DNA from: Shimia sp. Alg240-R146
GTDB taxonomy: Bacteria > Pseudomonadota > Alphaproteobacteria > Rhodobacterales > Rhodobacteraceae
DNA length: 64,000 nucleotides
Assembly: GCF_947331465.1 (NCBI RefSeq)
Contig: NZ_CAMZOK010000002.1
Location: forward strand, 1,054,001-1,118,000
Direction of reading: 5' to 3'
The position numbers were made by a program, and so were the translations under genes. Every line of letters begins with the position of its first letter. The stretch's first letter is position 1. This document shows, piece by piece, positions 24,955-34,735 of the stretch. The notes below the pieces were generated by a model, which made no database searches, had not been told where the DNA came from, and saw only the letters and a program-made list of their open reading frames with translations.

Positions 24955-26289
24955 TTACAGATAATCCGCCCGCGCCAATCCGTATTTGGCCATCTTCTCG
25001 TTCAATGTCCGGCGCGGCAGACGCAATTCGTCCATCACAGCAGCAATCGAGCCGCGATGACGGCGCATGGTGTTGTCGATCAACATACGTTCAAACGCTT
25101 CGACATATTCCTTCAGCGGCTTGCCTTCCGTGGTCATCACAGGCTGCATTTCGTCGTGATCCGACATCAGCAGCGACGCAATTGTGCCGCCGCCGCGACG
25201 GGACTGCAGCACCGCACGTTCCGCCAGATTGATCAATTGGCGTACGTTTCCTGGCCAAGGCGCCTGCAACAGTTGCGCAGCTTCTTGCGCACTGACTTTG
25301 GGCGCATCACAGCCATATTCATCTGAAAACTGCTCTGACAGGCGGGTAAACAGCGACAGGATATCCTCGCCCCGCTGACGCAGCGGTGGCACCGTGATGC
25401 GCAACGCGGCCAGTCGATAAAACAGATCGGAGCGTAACGCGTCCTCGCAGGTGCGATCTTGCTCCTGCATATTTGAAATCGCAATGAGCCGTGTCTCAGC
25501 AGGCGTGCCCTGCTCGTTGATTACGTTCAACAGCTTGGCTTGCGCGGAATCGCTCAGGCTTTCGATGTCTTCCAACACCAACGTGCCACCGCGGGCCTCT
25601 TCGATCGCGGGCAGTTGACTGTCTTCCGGGTTCATCGGACCAAAAAGCCGTTTGGCCAACGCGTCTTCTTCAAAGGCGGCACAGCTGACCAGCACAAACT
25701 TCTTACCGGCGCGGCTACCCACCGCGTGCAACGCATGCGCCACAAGCGTTTTACCGGTGCCAGTTTCGCCGTCGATCAACACGTGACCGTCTGCCTGCCC
25801 GAGGTCCAGAATATCCTCTTTCAGGCGCTCCATGACCGGGCTCGCCCCAATCAGTTTGTTCATGATCTGGCTGCCATCGCTCAATTCGCGGCGCAAAGCC
25901 CGCGCATCCATCGTCAAGCGACGGGCATTCGTGGCCTTTTTGGCCAGCGCGGTCATCTGATCGGGATTGAACGGTTTTTCCAGAAAATCAAAGGCACCGA
26001 CGCGCATCGCCTCAACAGCCATCGGCACGTCGCCATGTCCGGTGATCATAATCACCGGCAAGGCGCTGTCGCTGCCCATCAGCTTTTTGAGGAACTGCAT
26101 GCCGTCCATGCCCGGCATCTTGATATCGCTGATCACAATGCCCGGATAATCCGGCCCCAGCTTCTTAAGCGCATCTTCGGCGCTCGCAAATGTTTCTGTG
26201 TCATATCCCGACAGTGCCAGCCACTGGCTGATCGACTGGCGCATATCCTGTTCGTCATCAACGATGGCGATCTTCATGCCCTGTGCCAC
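24955..26289 (-). CDS. dctD: DctD-like response regulator lacking the GAFTGA loop
   Basis: Response regulator of 444 residues. It has a receiver domain (residues 6-120; VDDEQ, phospho-Asp in VISDIKMPGMDG, Lys in EKPFNP), an AAA+ domain (Walker A GETGTGKT, Walker B-like LVLEDIE, arginine-finger region SDLFYRLAAL), and a Fis-type helix-turn-helix at the end. Between LFG and the Walker B strand the sequence reads PMNPEDSQLPAIEEA where GAFTGA should be. It therefore probably does not remodel sigma-54 holoenzyme in the standard way. The start is GTG with GGAG upstream; dctB ends six bases before it. No dicarboxylate transporter gene is nearby. Confidence 0.86.
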   Translation of the reverse strand: MAQGMKIAIVDDEQDMRQSISQWLALSGYDTETFASAEDALKKLGPDYPGIVISDIKMPGMDGMQFLKKLMGSDSALPVIMITGHGDVPMAVEAMRVGAFDFLEKPFNPDQMTALAKKATNARRLTMDARALRRELSDGSQIMNKLIGASPVMERLKEDILDLGQADGHVLIDGETGTGKTLVAHALHAVGSRAGKKFVLVSCAAFEEDALAKRLFGPMNPEDSQLPAIEEARGGTLVLEDIESLSDSAQAKLLNVINEQGTPAETRLIAISNMQEQDRTCEDALRSDLFYRLAALRITVPPLRQRGEDILSLFTRLSEQFSDEYGCDAPKVSAQEAAQLLQAPWPGNVRQLINLAERAVLQSRRGGGTIASLLMSDHDEMQPVMTTEGKPLKEYVEAFERMLIDNTMRRHRGSIAAVMDELRLPRRTLNEKMAKYGLARADYL

Positions 26290-26295
26290 GCGTAA

Positions 26296-28062
26296 TTACT
26301 CCGCTGCTTCAATATCTTCATTCAAGATTGGCAACTGCACCTCAAATACAGCGCCGACGGACTGACCATTTCTGGCCGTTAAACGCCCGCCCAAGTCACT
26401 TATGATCCCTGACGAAATTGCCAAGCCCAAACCGACTCCGTCGCCGGGCGCCTTGGTTGTAAAAAATGGCTCAAAAAGGTTGTCCAGATCTTTGATTCCG
26501 GGTCCATTATCCCGTACCGTAAGTGTGGCAGTTTCCCCCACGGCAAGCAAGATTTCAATCTCCGGATCCGACACGCTTTCAGTCGCATCCAAAGCGTTGC
26601 GCAACAGGTTGATCATCACCTGTTCTATGCGCACCTGATCCCCCATCACGCGCACCGGCTGATCCGGTACAATTTTACTAATTTTGACCTTACGTTGGCG
26701 CAGTTGCGGCTCCATCATCGACAGCGCCGACAACACGGAATCTCCCATATTTACAGGGCGAAACTCATCCCCACCCTTGCGCGCATAAGACTTCAACTGC
26801 TTGGTGATTGCCCCCATGCGCGAGATCAAATCATCGATGCGCTGAAACGATGATAGCGCCTCTTCGGGGCGGTTTCTGGACACCAACAAACGTGCACCTG
26901 CAAGGTAGGTACGCATGGCCGCAAGCGGTTGATTTAACTCATGGCTGACAGCCGCCGACATCTCGCCCAAAGCGGCCAATTTGGAGCTCTGTGCAAGGCT
27001 CTGTTCAGCCACTTCAAGGCTCAATTGCATGCGTTCGCGCTCGGCTATTTCCCGCTGAAGGCGGCTGTTCAATGCGCGGAGTTCCACCGACTCCCGCTGC
27101 ACGAGTGCCATGCGCAACGCACTTTTCCGGCTCGAAAGGTAAAACACCAGCGCAATCAAGATGGCGAATCCCATCACCTCCAACGCCAAAACCGCGTTCA
27201 CTTTCTCACGGACGCTCGCATAGGTTGTGTATGACGTCATTGTCCAGCCGCGGAACGGAACTCTCGAACTCATCCGCATGACCGCTTCGCCGGCGAAATA
27301 CGCGTCCGCAGGCGCTTGGGTCCAATCATTTGTGACCTGCAAGGCGCGCTCTATGGCCCCTTGCGCCGGTTGGCGCTCCAAGGCCTCCTCTTCGGTCAGC
27401 CCCCGCCAACGCGGCTCTGTAGACAGGATAACGGTGCCTTCACTATCAGTGACGAACACCGCATCCGAAATCCCTGCCCAGGTGCGCTCAAACTTGCGCA
27501 AATCCACTTCAACCGCGATCACACCAATCGTGCCGCCCAAGTTTTCGACTTTGCGCGAATACACAAACCTGTGCACCCCCGCCTCGTCGACCGCCAACGT
27601 AAACAGCGTCACGTTTGAGCGTTGCGCGTTCACGAAGAACTCTGAGTTGCGATAGTTGGCGCCAAGTCGGGTGCGATCTGTTGCCGCCACAGTGCGGCCG
27701 GTTTCATCCAGCAACAAAAGCGACGCCGCACCGATTTCATCGACAAATGAAATCAACCGCGCAGTGGATTTGGAAAAGTCACTGGAGTTCAGCGCGCCGA
27801 TCAAAGCCGGATCTTTGGCCAGCAGTTGTGGCACAATCGCGTTGCGGCGCAGCTCGCTCACAAGGTTGCCAGAATAGAGCGCAAGCCGAAGCTCCGCCCG
27901 GTTGCGGGTGTTGGCCGTGAAACGATCCGTCAGAAAGCTATTGGTGACATACATCGTCACCCCAGCAATCACCACGATCAGAAGCAATGCCAAACGCGTC
28001 AACCACGCCGCCAACACGGGCCGCCGGGCGGTTTTAGGATCGTGAGCCGTGTCATCTGTCAT
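26296..28062 (-). CDS. dctB: DctB-like sensor histidine kinase
   Basis: Membrane sensor kinase of 588 residues. It has a membrane segment near residues 20-40 ([20 protein letters not shown]), a periplasmic double-PAS/Cache-like domain to about residue 290, and a second membrane segment ([20 protein letters not shown]). A coiled segment, the H-box ([18 protein letters not shown]) and the ATPase boxes ([29 protein letters not shown]) follow. This layout matches DctB, which senses C4-dicarboxylates. I prefer the ATG at 28062 over a GTG two codons earlier because of ribosome-site spacing. It is paired with dctD and lies 36 bases downstream of purQ. Confidence 0.85.
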   Translation of the reverse strand: MTDDTAHDPKTARRPVLAAWLTRLALLLIVVIAGVTMYVTNSFLTDRFTANTRNRAELRLALYSGNLVSELRRNAIVPQLLAKDPALIGALNSSDFSKSTARLISFVDEIGAASLLLLDETGRTVAATDRTRLGANYRNSEFFVNAQRSNVTLFTLAVDEAGVHRFVYSRKVENLGGTIGVIAVEVDLRKFERTWAGISDAVFVTDSEGTVILSTEPRWRGLTEEEALERQPAQGAIERALQVTNDWTQAPADAYFAGEAVMRMSSRVPFRGWTMTSYTTYASVREKVNAVLALEVMGFAILIALVFYLSSRKSALRMALVQRESVELRALNSRLQREIAERERMQLSLEVAEQSLAQSSKLAALGEMSAAVSHELNQPLAAMRTYLAGARLLVSRNRPEEALSSFQRIDDLISRMGAITKQLKSYARKGGDEFRPVNMGDSVLSALSMMEPQLRQRKVKISKIVPDQPVRVMGDQVRIEQVMINLLRNALDATESVSDPEIEILLAVGETATLTVRDNGPGIKDLDNLFEPFFTTKAPGDGVGLGLAISSGIISDLGGRLTARNGQSVGAVFEVQLPILNEDIEAAE

Positions 28063-28098
28063 GAGCACAGCCTACGCGCCGCGCGGCCTGTGCTCAAG

Positions 28099-28767
28099 TC
28101 ACGCCGTGGCGACCTGGTCCATCAACGCGCGGAACATCGCCACACCGTCGGTGCCACCATGCCCATCATCCGCCGCCCGTTCCGGGTGCGGCATCATCCC
28201 AAGCACGCGCCGGTTCTTGCTCACCACGCCAGCAATATCCGCCACCGAGCCGTTCGGGTTGTCCTCATAAGTAAAGGCAATCCGGTCTTCGTTCCGCAAC
28301 TGGGCCAGCTTCTCGTCGGTCACAAAATAGTTGCCGTCATGGTGCGCAATCGGCACGTTGACCACATCGCCTACGCCATAGCCTGACGTAAACGCGGTGT
28401 CCGCGGTCGCAACCTTAAGACCAACCGTGCAGCAGATATACTTCAGCCCCGCATTGCGCCGCAAAGCGCCCGGCAAAAGACCTGTCTCGGTCAGGATCTG
28501 AAAGCCGTTGCAAACACCCAACGCATAGCCGCCACGTTCAGCATGACCGATAAGAGACTGACAAATAGGGGAATTTGCAGCAATCGCGCCGCAGCGCAAA
28601 TAATCGCCGAAACTAAAGCCGCCCGGAACGCCGACAATGTCTATGCCGTCCGGCAAGGCTGTGTCCTTGTGCCAAACCATCGTGACATCTGCGCCGGCTT
28701 GCTCAAAGGCCACCGCAAGATCACGGTCGCAGTTGGAACCCGGAAAAACAATGACCGCTGCTTTCAT
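28099..28767 (-). CDS. purQ: Phosphoribosylformylglycinamidine synthase subunit PurQ
   Basis: Glutaminase subunit that supplies ammonia to PurL in purine synthesis. The 222 residues start at MKAAVIVFPGSNCDRD, the standard family start. They hold the nucleophile cysteine in LGVCNGFQIL and the His/Glu pair in MMPHPERA. The ATG overlaps the purS stop by one base (TGATG), so translation is coupled. Confidence 0.97.
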   Translation of the reverse strand: MKAAVIVFPGSNCDRDLAVAFEQAGADVTMVWHKDTALPDGIDIVGVPGGFSFGDYLRCGAIAANSPICQSLIGHAERGGYALGVCNGFQILTETGLLPGALRRNAGLKYICCTVGLKVATADTAFTSGYGVGDVVNVPIAHHDGNYFVTDEKLAQLRNEDRIAFTYEDNPNGSVADIAGVVSKNRRVLGMMPHPERAADDGHGGTDGVAMFRALMDQVATA

Positions 28768-28997
28768 CAGCCCATCTCCACCCGGTAGCTTTCGATCACC
28801 GTGTTGGCCAGAAGCTTCTCGCACATCTCGGTTACGGTAGCTTCAGTGGTGCCGTCAGCCAGATCCAGTTCGATCACCTTGCCCTGACGCACGCCTTGAA
28901 CTCCGTCAAAGCCAAGGCTGCCAAGCGCATGACGCACCGCCTCACCCTGCGGGTCCAAAACACCGTTTTTCAGCATGACATACACACGGGCTTTCAT
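28767..28997 (-). CDS. purS: Phosphoribosylformylglycinamidine synthase subunit PurS
   Basis: Small structural subunit (76 residues) of the three-part FGAM synthase PurSQL. It begins MKARVYVMLKNGVLDPQG and continues with ALGSLGFDGVQGVRQGKVIEL, both highly characteristic. It lies between purC and purQ; purL is not in the window. Confidence 0.96.
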   Translation of the reverse strand: MKARVYVMLKNGVLDPQGEAVRHALGSLGFDGVQGVRQGKVIELDLADGTTEATVTEMCEKLLANTVIESYRVEMG

Positions 28998-29050
28998 TTG
29001 ATCTCTCTCCGGTTGGTTGTCACGTTTGCGGTGACAGGCTCCAATAATTC

Positions 29051-29080
29051 AAAACCGGCGCCCATCTTGGGCACCGGCGT
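29051..29080 (-). terminator. Hairpin between purC and purS
   Basis: On the - strand, CCGGTGCCCA pairs with TGGGCGCCGG (one G-U-type mismatch) followed by TTTT. It can end or attenuate transcription after purC, so purSQ may depend on readthrough or on a promoter of their own. Confidence 0.7.
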
Positions 29081-29087
29081 CAACAAC

Positions 29088-29843
29088 TCAGTTCACCAAG
29101 GTCGGCTTTGGACCGGTGCCTTTGGGCATCACGCCCAAGCGCCGGGCCACTTCGGCATAGGCATCTGTAAGGCTGCCCAGATCGCGACGGAACACGTCTT
29201 TGTCGAGCTTTTGACCTGTTTCCAGATCCCAAAGCCGACAGCTGTCGGGGCTGATTTCATCCGCAACAACCAGCCGCTGGAAATCACCTTCATAAACTCG
29301 GCCGATCTCGATTTTGAAATCCACCAGCTTGATACCAACGCCGTACATCACGCCGCTCATGTAATCGTTGACCCGTAGCGCCAGTCCAAGAATATCGTCC
29401 ATGTCCTGCTGGCTGGCCCAGCCAAACGCAGCGATGTGTTCTTCAGACACCAAAGGATCGCCCAGGCTGTCGTCTTTGTAGCAATATTCCACAATTGGAC
29501 GCGGCAGCTGTGTGCCTTCTTCAATGCCCAACCGTTTGGACATCGACCCTGCGGCATAGTTGCGCACGATCACTTCCAACGGAATGATTTCACAGCTGCG
29601 CACCAGTTGCTCGCGCATGTTGAGGCGTTTCAGAAAGTGGGTCGGCACACCAATGTGGTTCAACCCGATCATGAAATATTCGCTCAGGCGGTTGTTCAAC
29701 GCGCCTTTGCCGTCAATAACATCCTGCTTTTCGGCATTGAACGCAGTTGCGTCATCCTTGAAGTATTGCACAATCGTGCCGGGCTCAGGGCCTTCAAACA
29801 GGATCTTGGCTTTGCCTTCGTAGATTTTCTTGCCGCGGGCCAT
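29088..29843 (-). CDS. purC: Phosphoribosylaminoimidazole-succinocarboxamide synthase
   Basis: SAICAR synthetase joins CAIR and aspartate in purine synthesis. The 251 residues from the ATG at 29843 ([18 protein letters not shown]) have GAAAGGA upstream. Family motifs include [36 protein letters not shown] and [12 protein letters not shown]. It is first in a purC-purS-purQ series and divergent from the zeta-subunit gene. Confidence 0.96.
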   Translation of the reverse strand: MARGKKIYEGKAKILFEGPEPGTIVQYFKDDATAFNAEKQDVIDGKGALNNRLSEYFMIGLNHIGVPTHFLKRLNMREQLVRSCEIIPLEVIVRNYAAGSMSKRLGIEEGTQLPRPIVEYCYKDDSLGDPLVSEEHIAAFGWASQQDMDDILGLALRVNDYMSGVMYGVGIKLVDFKIEIGRVYEGDFQRLVVADEISPDSCRLWDLETGQKLDKDVFRRDLGSLTDAYAEVARRLGVMPKGTGPKPTLVN

Positions 29844-29995
29844 GGCGATGTTCCTTTCAGGCGGGATGAGTCCCGGATTTACGCGCCCTCTTAAGCCATG
29901 GGCGACATTGTCGCAAGCAGCGGGCCAATGCTTGCTATAAAACGCCTCACCTCGCATAAGTAACGCGACAATTCATTACTGGGAGTACGGGCCAT

Positions 29996-30310
29996 ATGAG
30001 CACTTTTGAAGAACGCGAAACCGCATTTGAAGCCAAATTTGCCATGGACGAGCAAAAAGACTTCATCGCACGCATGCGCCGCAACCGATTTATGGCTGTC
30101 TGGGCCTCTGCCAAGAAGGGCGAAACTGTCGAACAAGCCCGCGCATTCGGCCGTGAACTCGTAAAGAAGGACCTTCAAGAAGTTGGCGATGACGACGTAA
30201 TTGAGGCAGTGATGAGCTACCTTGGCGACCTGACCACAGAAGATCACGTACGCCTCAAGCTCATAGAAATGATGGGCGAAGCCAAACTTCAAATGCTTCA
30301 AGAAGATTAA
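29996..30310 (+). CDS. F1-ATPase inhibitor zeta subunit (DUF1476)
   Basis: Small helical protein of 104 residues (MSTFEERETAFEAKFAMDEQ...) of the DUF1476 family. In Paracoccus this family is the zeta subunit that blocks ATP hydrolysis by F1-ATPase. The N-terminal inhibitory helix and the four-helix body with ARMRRNRFMAVWASAK are recognisable. It is monocistronic, divergent from purC and followed by a terminator. Confidence 0.92.
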   Translation: MSTFEERETAFEAKFAMDEQKDFIARMRRNRFMAVWASAKKGETVEQARAFGRELVKKDLQEVGDDDVIEAVMSYLGDLTTEDHVRLKLIEMMGEAKLQMLQED

Positions 30311-30330
30311 TCCACACGCATTTCGAATGT

Positions 30331-30363
30331 AGCGCGCAGGCCCTAGCTTGCGCGCTTTTTTAA
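30331..30363 (+). terminator. Intrinsic terminator after the zeta-subunit gene
   Basis: AGCGCGCA/TGCGCGCT stem with a loop of about ten bases, followed by TTTTTT, 20 bases after the stop. Confidence 0.85.
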
Positions 30364-30506
30364 AAGCAGACCAGATTTGGCTGCCGGTCGGCTCCCCCTT
30401 TCCGACAATTCCTTTCCCTTCAGCGCTCGCAGATTAATCCCGCAGAAACATCTGCCGGAGTAACCGTTAGTTTGGTGCAGGTCGCACCGGACGGTTTAGA
30501 ATTGAT

Positions 30507-32423
30507 ATGACTCCCTTTTTCTCAAAAAAATTACGCGCTTTGTTCCGCCACGCATCGCCTGCTCTACTGGGCGGCGCCTGCCTCTGGCTTTTGTCGATGC
30601 AACTGGAAAGCGTAAACTTCGCCGCAGTCTGGACAGCCGTTTTGACGGTTCCCCTTGGCAGTTGGGCAGTTGCGGTTTTCGCCACTATTCTCAGTTTTCT
30701 GGCCGTCTCGCGGTATGATGTCATCGCGCACCGTCACTTCCAATTGCGCCGCCCCCAACGCGAGGCGATGCTGGCGGGCGCCACTGCCATCGGGATTGGG
30801 CAAACCACCGGTGCAGGTGCACTTGTCGGCGGCTTTGTCCGCTGGCGCATGCAACCCGATGCCTCCGCCAAAGACGCGGCCAAGATTACGGCCTTCGTCA
30901 CCGTCACGTTTATGGGAACGCTCGCGGTCACTATTGCACTCGCCGCTTTTGCTTTGCCAACGCCGCATGTTCCCCCGTTCCTACCTTTGCTCATCCTGAT
31001 CAGCGCAGCTGCAATCTGCCTGACCGCCTTTTTCTTTCCCGTCCTCAGCACCAAAGGCCGCAAGCTGAGCTTGCCAACACTTTCCGCGCTTGGCGCTCTG
31101 TTGGCACTCTGCATTCTGGACACCGGCTTCGCCGCTTTGGCTTTTTGGATGCTGTTGCCACCCGACACGGCCCTGCCCTTCACCACGCTGATGCCGGTCT
31201 TCCTTATTGCCTTGGGCGCCGCGATCTTCTCCGGCTCTCCCGGTGGCGTCGGCCCGTTTGAACTCACCTTGGTCGCCTTGCTGCCAAATCACCCCGAAAC
31301 CGGATTGCTCTGCGCTGTTCTGTCATTTCGCGCCGTCTACTATGCATTACCGGCATTGCTGGCGGGCGCAGTGTTTCTGCACCGTCTCTGGCATCCTGCG
31401 TCGATCACGCAACCGCCATGCGTCACCAGCTTCGTGCCGTTTGAGACCGCTTCGCCCTCACCGAAGTCCCGCGCCGAATTGGGCGTCCTTCGCCAAAACG
31501 GCGGCGCCATCCTGACATACGCCTCTGGCTCTTGCGGCACAGTGCGCACTGGTCAGACCCTTCTGGCCTTGTTTGACCCCGTCCTGGGCGATCCGGGCGC
31601 CGTGACGCCTGCGCTGCTCAAAGCGGCCCGCGAACAGAACCGCATCGCGTGCAAATACAAAATCGGTGCCCGTCAGGCAGTTTTGGCCCGCAAATCCGGA
31701 TGGGCGGTTGCCCATATCTCGGACGAAGCCGTTCTCGCGCCAGCAAGCCACACAACAGACGGCGCTACGTTCCGCCAACTGCGCCGCAAATTGCGTCAGG
31801 CCCAGAAGGCCAATGTGACCGTCAGTTCGGATGATGGCGCTCTGCCGCTCGAGGACATGGCCCGCGTCTCCGCCCATTGGGAAGACCGGCATGGTGTGCC
31901 ACGCGGCCTCACCATGGGACGCTTTGAGGAAGGCTACATTCACCGACAAAAGGTGTTTCTGGCCTATCGCGACGACATCCTGCTAGGATTCGTCAGCTTC
32001 CACGCCACGGCCCACGAATGGTGTCTCGACCTGATGCGCCTCTTGCCCGATGCGCCGGACGGCACCATGCACTTGTTGGTGCAAACCGCGCTTGAAAAAG
32101 CAGCCAATGACGCCGTGCCGCGTCTGTCGCTTGCCGCGGCACCCACCTTGCCTCATGGGGAGACCCGTATCGAGCGGTTCTTGCGCAGGCAGTTTTACAC
32201 CCATGGCGGCGGACCGGGCCTGCGCCAGTTCAAATCCTGCTTTGCGCCCGATTGGCAGCCCTTGTTCATGGCAGCCCCGTCGGCCTCGCATCTGACCTTT
32301 GCTGCCATTGATGTGATCCGCTCCGTCAACCTGCGCAGCGCGCCAGCCACCCCGATCAACAGTGCATTCGCTCCCTCCGACACATCGTCGGCCAATACCG
32401 GCGCCCTGTCGCTCGCCTCATAA
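30507..32423 (+). CDS. MprF-like protein: membrane flippase domain plus DUF2156 aminoacyl/acyl-transferase domain
   Basis: Two-part protein of 638 residues. The first half (to about residue 300) has around eight membrane helices with the flippase-type signature IGIGQTTGAGALVGGFVRWR and FSGSPGGVGPFELTLVALLP. The second half is a soluble GNAT-like DUF2156 domain (FRQLRRKLRQAQKANV, SAHWEDRHGVPRGLTMGRFE, FVSFHATAHEWCLDLMRLLP). MprF proteins of this build add an amino acid to phosphatidylglycerol and flip it, which lowers the negative surface charge. It is shorter than the usual ~850 residues, with fewer membrane segments. The transferred group is not certain; an ornithine-lipid role is an alternative. 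Confidence 0.8.
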   Translation: MTPFFSKKLRALFRHASPALLGGACLWLLSMQLESVNFAAVWTAVLTVPLGSWAVAVFATILSFLAVSRYDVIAHRHFQLRRPQREAMLAGATAIGIGQTTGAGALVGGFVRWRMQPDASAKDAAKITAFVTVTFMGTLAVTIALAAFALPTPHVPPFLPLLILISAAAICLTAFFFPVLSTKGRKLSLPTLSALGALLALCILDTGFAALAFWMLLPPDTALPFTTLMPVFLIALGAAIFSGSPGGVGPFELTLVALLPNHPETGLLCAVLSFRAVYYALPALLAGAVFLHRLWHPASITQPPCVTSFVPFETASPSPKSRAELGVLRQNGGAILTYASGSCGTVRTGQTLLALFDPVLGDPGAVTPALLKAAREQNRIACKYKIGARQAVLARKSGWAVAHISDEAVLAPASHTTDGATFRQLRRKLRQAQKANVTVSSDDGALPLEDMARVSAHWEDRHGVPRGLTMGRFEEGYIHRQKVFLAYRDDILLGFVSFHATAHEWCLDLMRLLPDAPDGTMHLLVQTALEKAANDAVPRLSLAAAPTLPHGETRIERFLRRQFYTHGGGPGLRQFKSCFAPDWQPLFMAAPSASHLTFAAIDVIRSVNLRSAPATPINSAFAPSDTSSANTGALSLAS

Positions 32424-32534
32424 TCGTCATGCGCAATATGCATTTGTATCCCCCACGCGCGCGTGGCACACGACGGCCAACCCAACACCCCCAAAGGCTT
32501 CCTTTGGCCCTTGTGATTTTTCACGGAGACCCCA
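32424..32534 (+). promoter_or_regulatory. Leader of the homocysteine-module gene with two hairpins
   Basis: A 7-bp hairpin CCAAAGG-CTT-CCTTTGG lies at about 32498-32514. A second small one, GTGA-TTTT-TCAC, ends right before the GGAG ribosome-binding site. The GGCTTCC core could pair with GGAG, a layout that faintly recalls the SAM/SAH riboswitch of Rhodobacterales. The conserved flanking bases of that riboswitch are not present, so this is only a structured leader. Confidence 0.3.
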
Positions 32535-33554
32535 ATGACTAACGCCCTTTCCAAACTGCTGGAAACCCGTGACTGGCTGATGGCGGACGGCGCCACCGGC
32601 ACCAACCTCTTTAACATGGGCCTCAGCTCGGGCGACGCGCCGGAACTCTGGAACGAAGAGCACCCCGACCGCATCAAAAAGCTCTACAGCTTTGCGGTCG
32701 ACAACGGCTCAGACATTTTCCTGACCAACTCTTTCGGCGGCAACGCCTCCCGCCTGAAACTGCACGATGCTGCCCACCGCGCCCGTGAACTCTCGCGCAT
32801 CTCCGCAGAGCTGGGCCGCGACGTCGCGGATGCCTCAGGTCGTACAGTAGTTGTCGCAGGCTCTGTCGGCCCCACCGGCGACATTATGCAACCCGTCGGC
32901 ACGCTCAGCCACGCAGATGCGGTCGAAATCTTCCACGAACAAGCCGAAGGCCTCAAAGAGGGCGGCGCCGACGTGCTTTGGCTGGAAACCATCTCCGCTC
33001 CCGAAGAATACAAAGCCGCCGCCGAAGCCTTCGCGCTGGCCGACATGCCTTGGGTGGGCACCATGTCCTTTGACACGGCAGGCCGCACCATGATGGGCGT
33101 GACCTCCGCCGACATGGTGAAAATGGTCGACGACATCCCCAATGCCCCGCTTGGCTTTGGCGCCAACTGCGGCACCGGCTCTTCCGACCTGTTGCGCACC
33201 GTGCTTGGGTTCTCTGCGCAAGGCACCGAAAAGCTGATCGTGGCCAAAGGCAACGCCGGCATTCCGAAATACCACGACGGTCACATCCACTATGACGGCA
33301 CGCCCGAGCTTATGGGAGACTATGCTGTCATGGCGCGGGACTGCGGCGCGACCATCATTGGCGGCTGCTGTGGAACCATGCCGGAGCATCTGAACGCCAT
33401 GCGCAAGGCGCTCGAAACCCGTCCGCGCGGCGAGCGTCCGACGCTGGAACAGATCGCCGAAAAACTTGGCGGGTTCTCGTCTGCCACCGATGGCACCGGC
33501 GATGACGCCGCAGCGCCCAAACGCGAACGCCGCGGACGTCGTCGCGCAAGCTGA
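32535..33554 (+). CDS. Homocysteine-binding module of a split methionine synthase
   Basis: Homocysteine S-methyltransferase domain protein of 339 residues, often labelled betaine-homocysteine methyltransferase. It starts with LMADGATGTNLFNMGL and carries the zinc-thiolate cysteines in FGANCGTGSSD and IIGGCCGTMPEHL, as in the first domain of MetH. It has no pterin or B12 domain; those are at 10535 and 36530. The C-terminus is basic (APKRERRGRRRAS), like the tail of the pterin module. The best reading is the methyl-acceptor subunit of a three-part cobalamin methionine synthase. Betaine or another methyl donor remains possible. Confidence 0.86.
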   Translation: MTNALSKLLETRDWLMADGATGTNLFNMGLSSGDAPELWNEEHPDRIKKLYSFAVDNGSDIFLTNSFGGNASRLKLHDAAHRARELSRISAELGRDVADASGRTVVVAGSVGPTGDIMQPVGTLSHADAVEIFHEQAEGLKEGGADVLWLETISAPEEYKAAAEAFALADMPWVGTMSFDTAGRTMMGVTSADMVKMVDDIPNAPLGFGANCGTGSSDLLRTVLGFSAQGTEKLIVAKGNAGIPKYHDGHIHYDGTPELMGDYAVMARDCGATIIGGCCGTMPEHLNAMRKALETRPRGERPTLEQIAEKLGGFSSATDGTGDDAAAPKRERRGRRRAS

Positions 33555-33561
33555 CACCCAA

Positions 33562-33597
33562 TAAAAAGAGGGCGCCAACCGGCGGCCTCTTTTTACT
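33562..33597 (+). terminator. Intrinsic terminator after the homocysteine-module gene
   Basis: AAAAAGAGG with an inner GC stem pairs with CCTCTTTTT. The A-run and T-run on either side allow function on both strands, and a gene converges from the right. Confidence 0.8.
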
Positions 33598-33612
33598 CCG
33601 ACCAATCCCCAC

Positions 33613-34620
33613 CTACTCGGAATGCGGTTTTATGCGGCTGCTAAAGTCATCTAATGCCGCGTTATAGTCCGGCTCGGTTTCTTGTATCAAAGTCTCAAAA
33701 TGGCCGTTGTACATGAAGTCTTCGATCTCGGCGCCAAACCGGTCCGCGCCACGCGACAATAGAAAATCAGCCAGCCGTTGCGAGCGCTCGCTTTTCTCCA
33801 TTCCACGGTCATACCCAAGATGGAGAACCCGCCACGCCATACCAAGATCTCGGTTTGACCCACTGCTCGCAAAATGCTCTGCCACATACAGCATCGCCGG
33901 ATTGTGCCGTTCTTTTGCAGACTGGACGATCAACGCAAAACCCTCGTCTTGGCGTACGGGCCCGAAACGGCCTTCTGCATAGACCTGTCCGACAATGGTC
34001 TGCGCTTCGGCATTGCCAAGAAACGCAGCATACTCAGCCCAATAAAACGCTTCCCGCTTATCCTCTTCGACGCCATTTCCGGAGGAATACGCGCTCGCCA
34101 ATTGCAGCGCGGAATAGGCATGCCCTTCAAGCACAGCCCGCTTGAGCCAGACAATCATATTGTCCTTTGGCGCAACCCGCCCTTTCGTGTCAAAATAGAT
34201 GTCCACGATCTTGCTGGCAGGGTTCTGACCTGTCGGTCCGGAATAGGTTTCCTCAAACAACACCTTCGCCTCCTGAAGACGAACTAAATCCGCCTCGGTC
34301 AGCTCTGACGTACCAAAGTGCGCCCAATAGTCGGTGAGCAAAGACGCAAGATACGTCCCGGACGCCGTGTCCCCTTTGGCGTGCGCGTCTCGCAACAGCT
34401 TCTTCGCCTGAGGCCTATCTTCCGCCACGCCTCGTCCGAAGTAGAGCATGTTGGCATAATACCGGATGGCGACGGGATCGCCTTCCGTGACCGGCCCCGC
34501 AAACTCCTGCTCCGCTGCGGAGTAGTTTTCCGAGTTGAAATACGCAATACCGCGCTGGGTGTCAGCAAACGCCGACGCCGCTACGAACATCGTAAGTGCA
34601 AAAACTAAAATACTGCGCAT
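33613..34620 (-). CDS. Secreted Sel1/TPR-like repeat protein
   Basis: 335 residues with a signal peptide (MRSILVFALTMFVAASAFA, cleavage near residue 19). After it come helical repeats of the Sel1 type: GDPVAIRYYANMLYFGRGVAEDR, GHAYSALQLASAYSSGNGVEEDK and GNAEAQTIVGQVYAEGRFGPVRQ. Such repeats mediate protein contacts in the periplasm. No catalytic motif is seen and no partner is evident from the neighbours. It is followed by the terminator shared with the converging gene. Confidence 0.8.
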   Translation of the reverse strand: MRSILVFALTMFVAASAFADTQRGIAYFNSENYSAAEQEFAGPVTEGDPVAIRYYANMLYFGRGVAEDRPQAKKLLRDAHAKGDTASGTYLASLLTDYWAHFGTSELTEADLVRLQEAKVLFEETYSGPTGQNPASKIVDIYFDTKGRVAPKDNMIVWLKRAVLEGHAYSALQLASAYSSGNGVEEDKREAFYWAEYAAFLGNAEAQTIVGQVYAEGRFGPVRQDEGFALIVQSAKERHNPAMLYVAEHFASSGSNRDLGMAWRVLHLGYDRGMEKSERSQRLADFLLSRGADRFGAEIEDFMYNGHFETLIQETEPDYNAALDDFSSRIKPHSE

Positions 34621-34735
34621 GTGTCGCCCACTGAATTTCCCCTGTTTCAGCGTAAGCCGACGTGTTGGATTTTCAAAACACTAAAGTTGGCGCTTTTGTC
34701 GCGGCATCTTTGTTCCTCTCCTCATCAACCTAGTA

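Noticed and set aside
32490-32530. True SAM/SAH riboswitch before the homocysteine module
   Set aside because: Only GGCTTCC and the GGAG partner match; the flanking conserved bases and the main stem do not.
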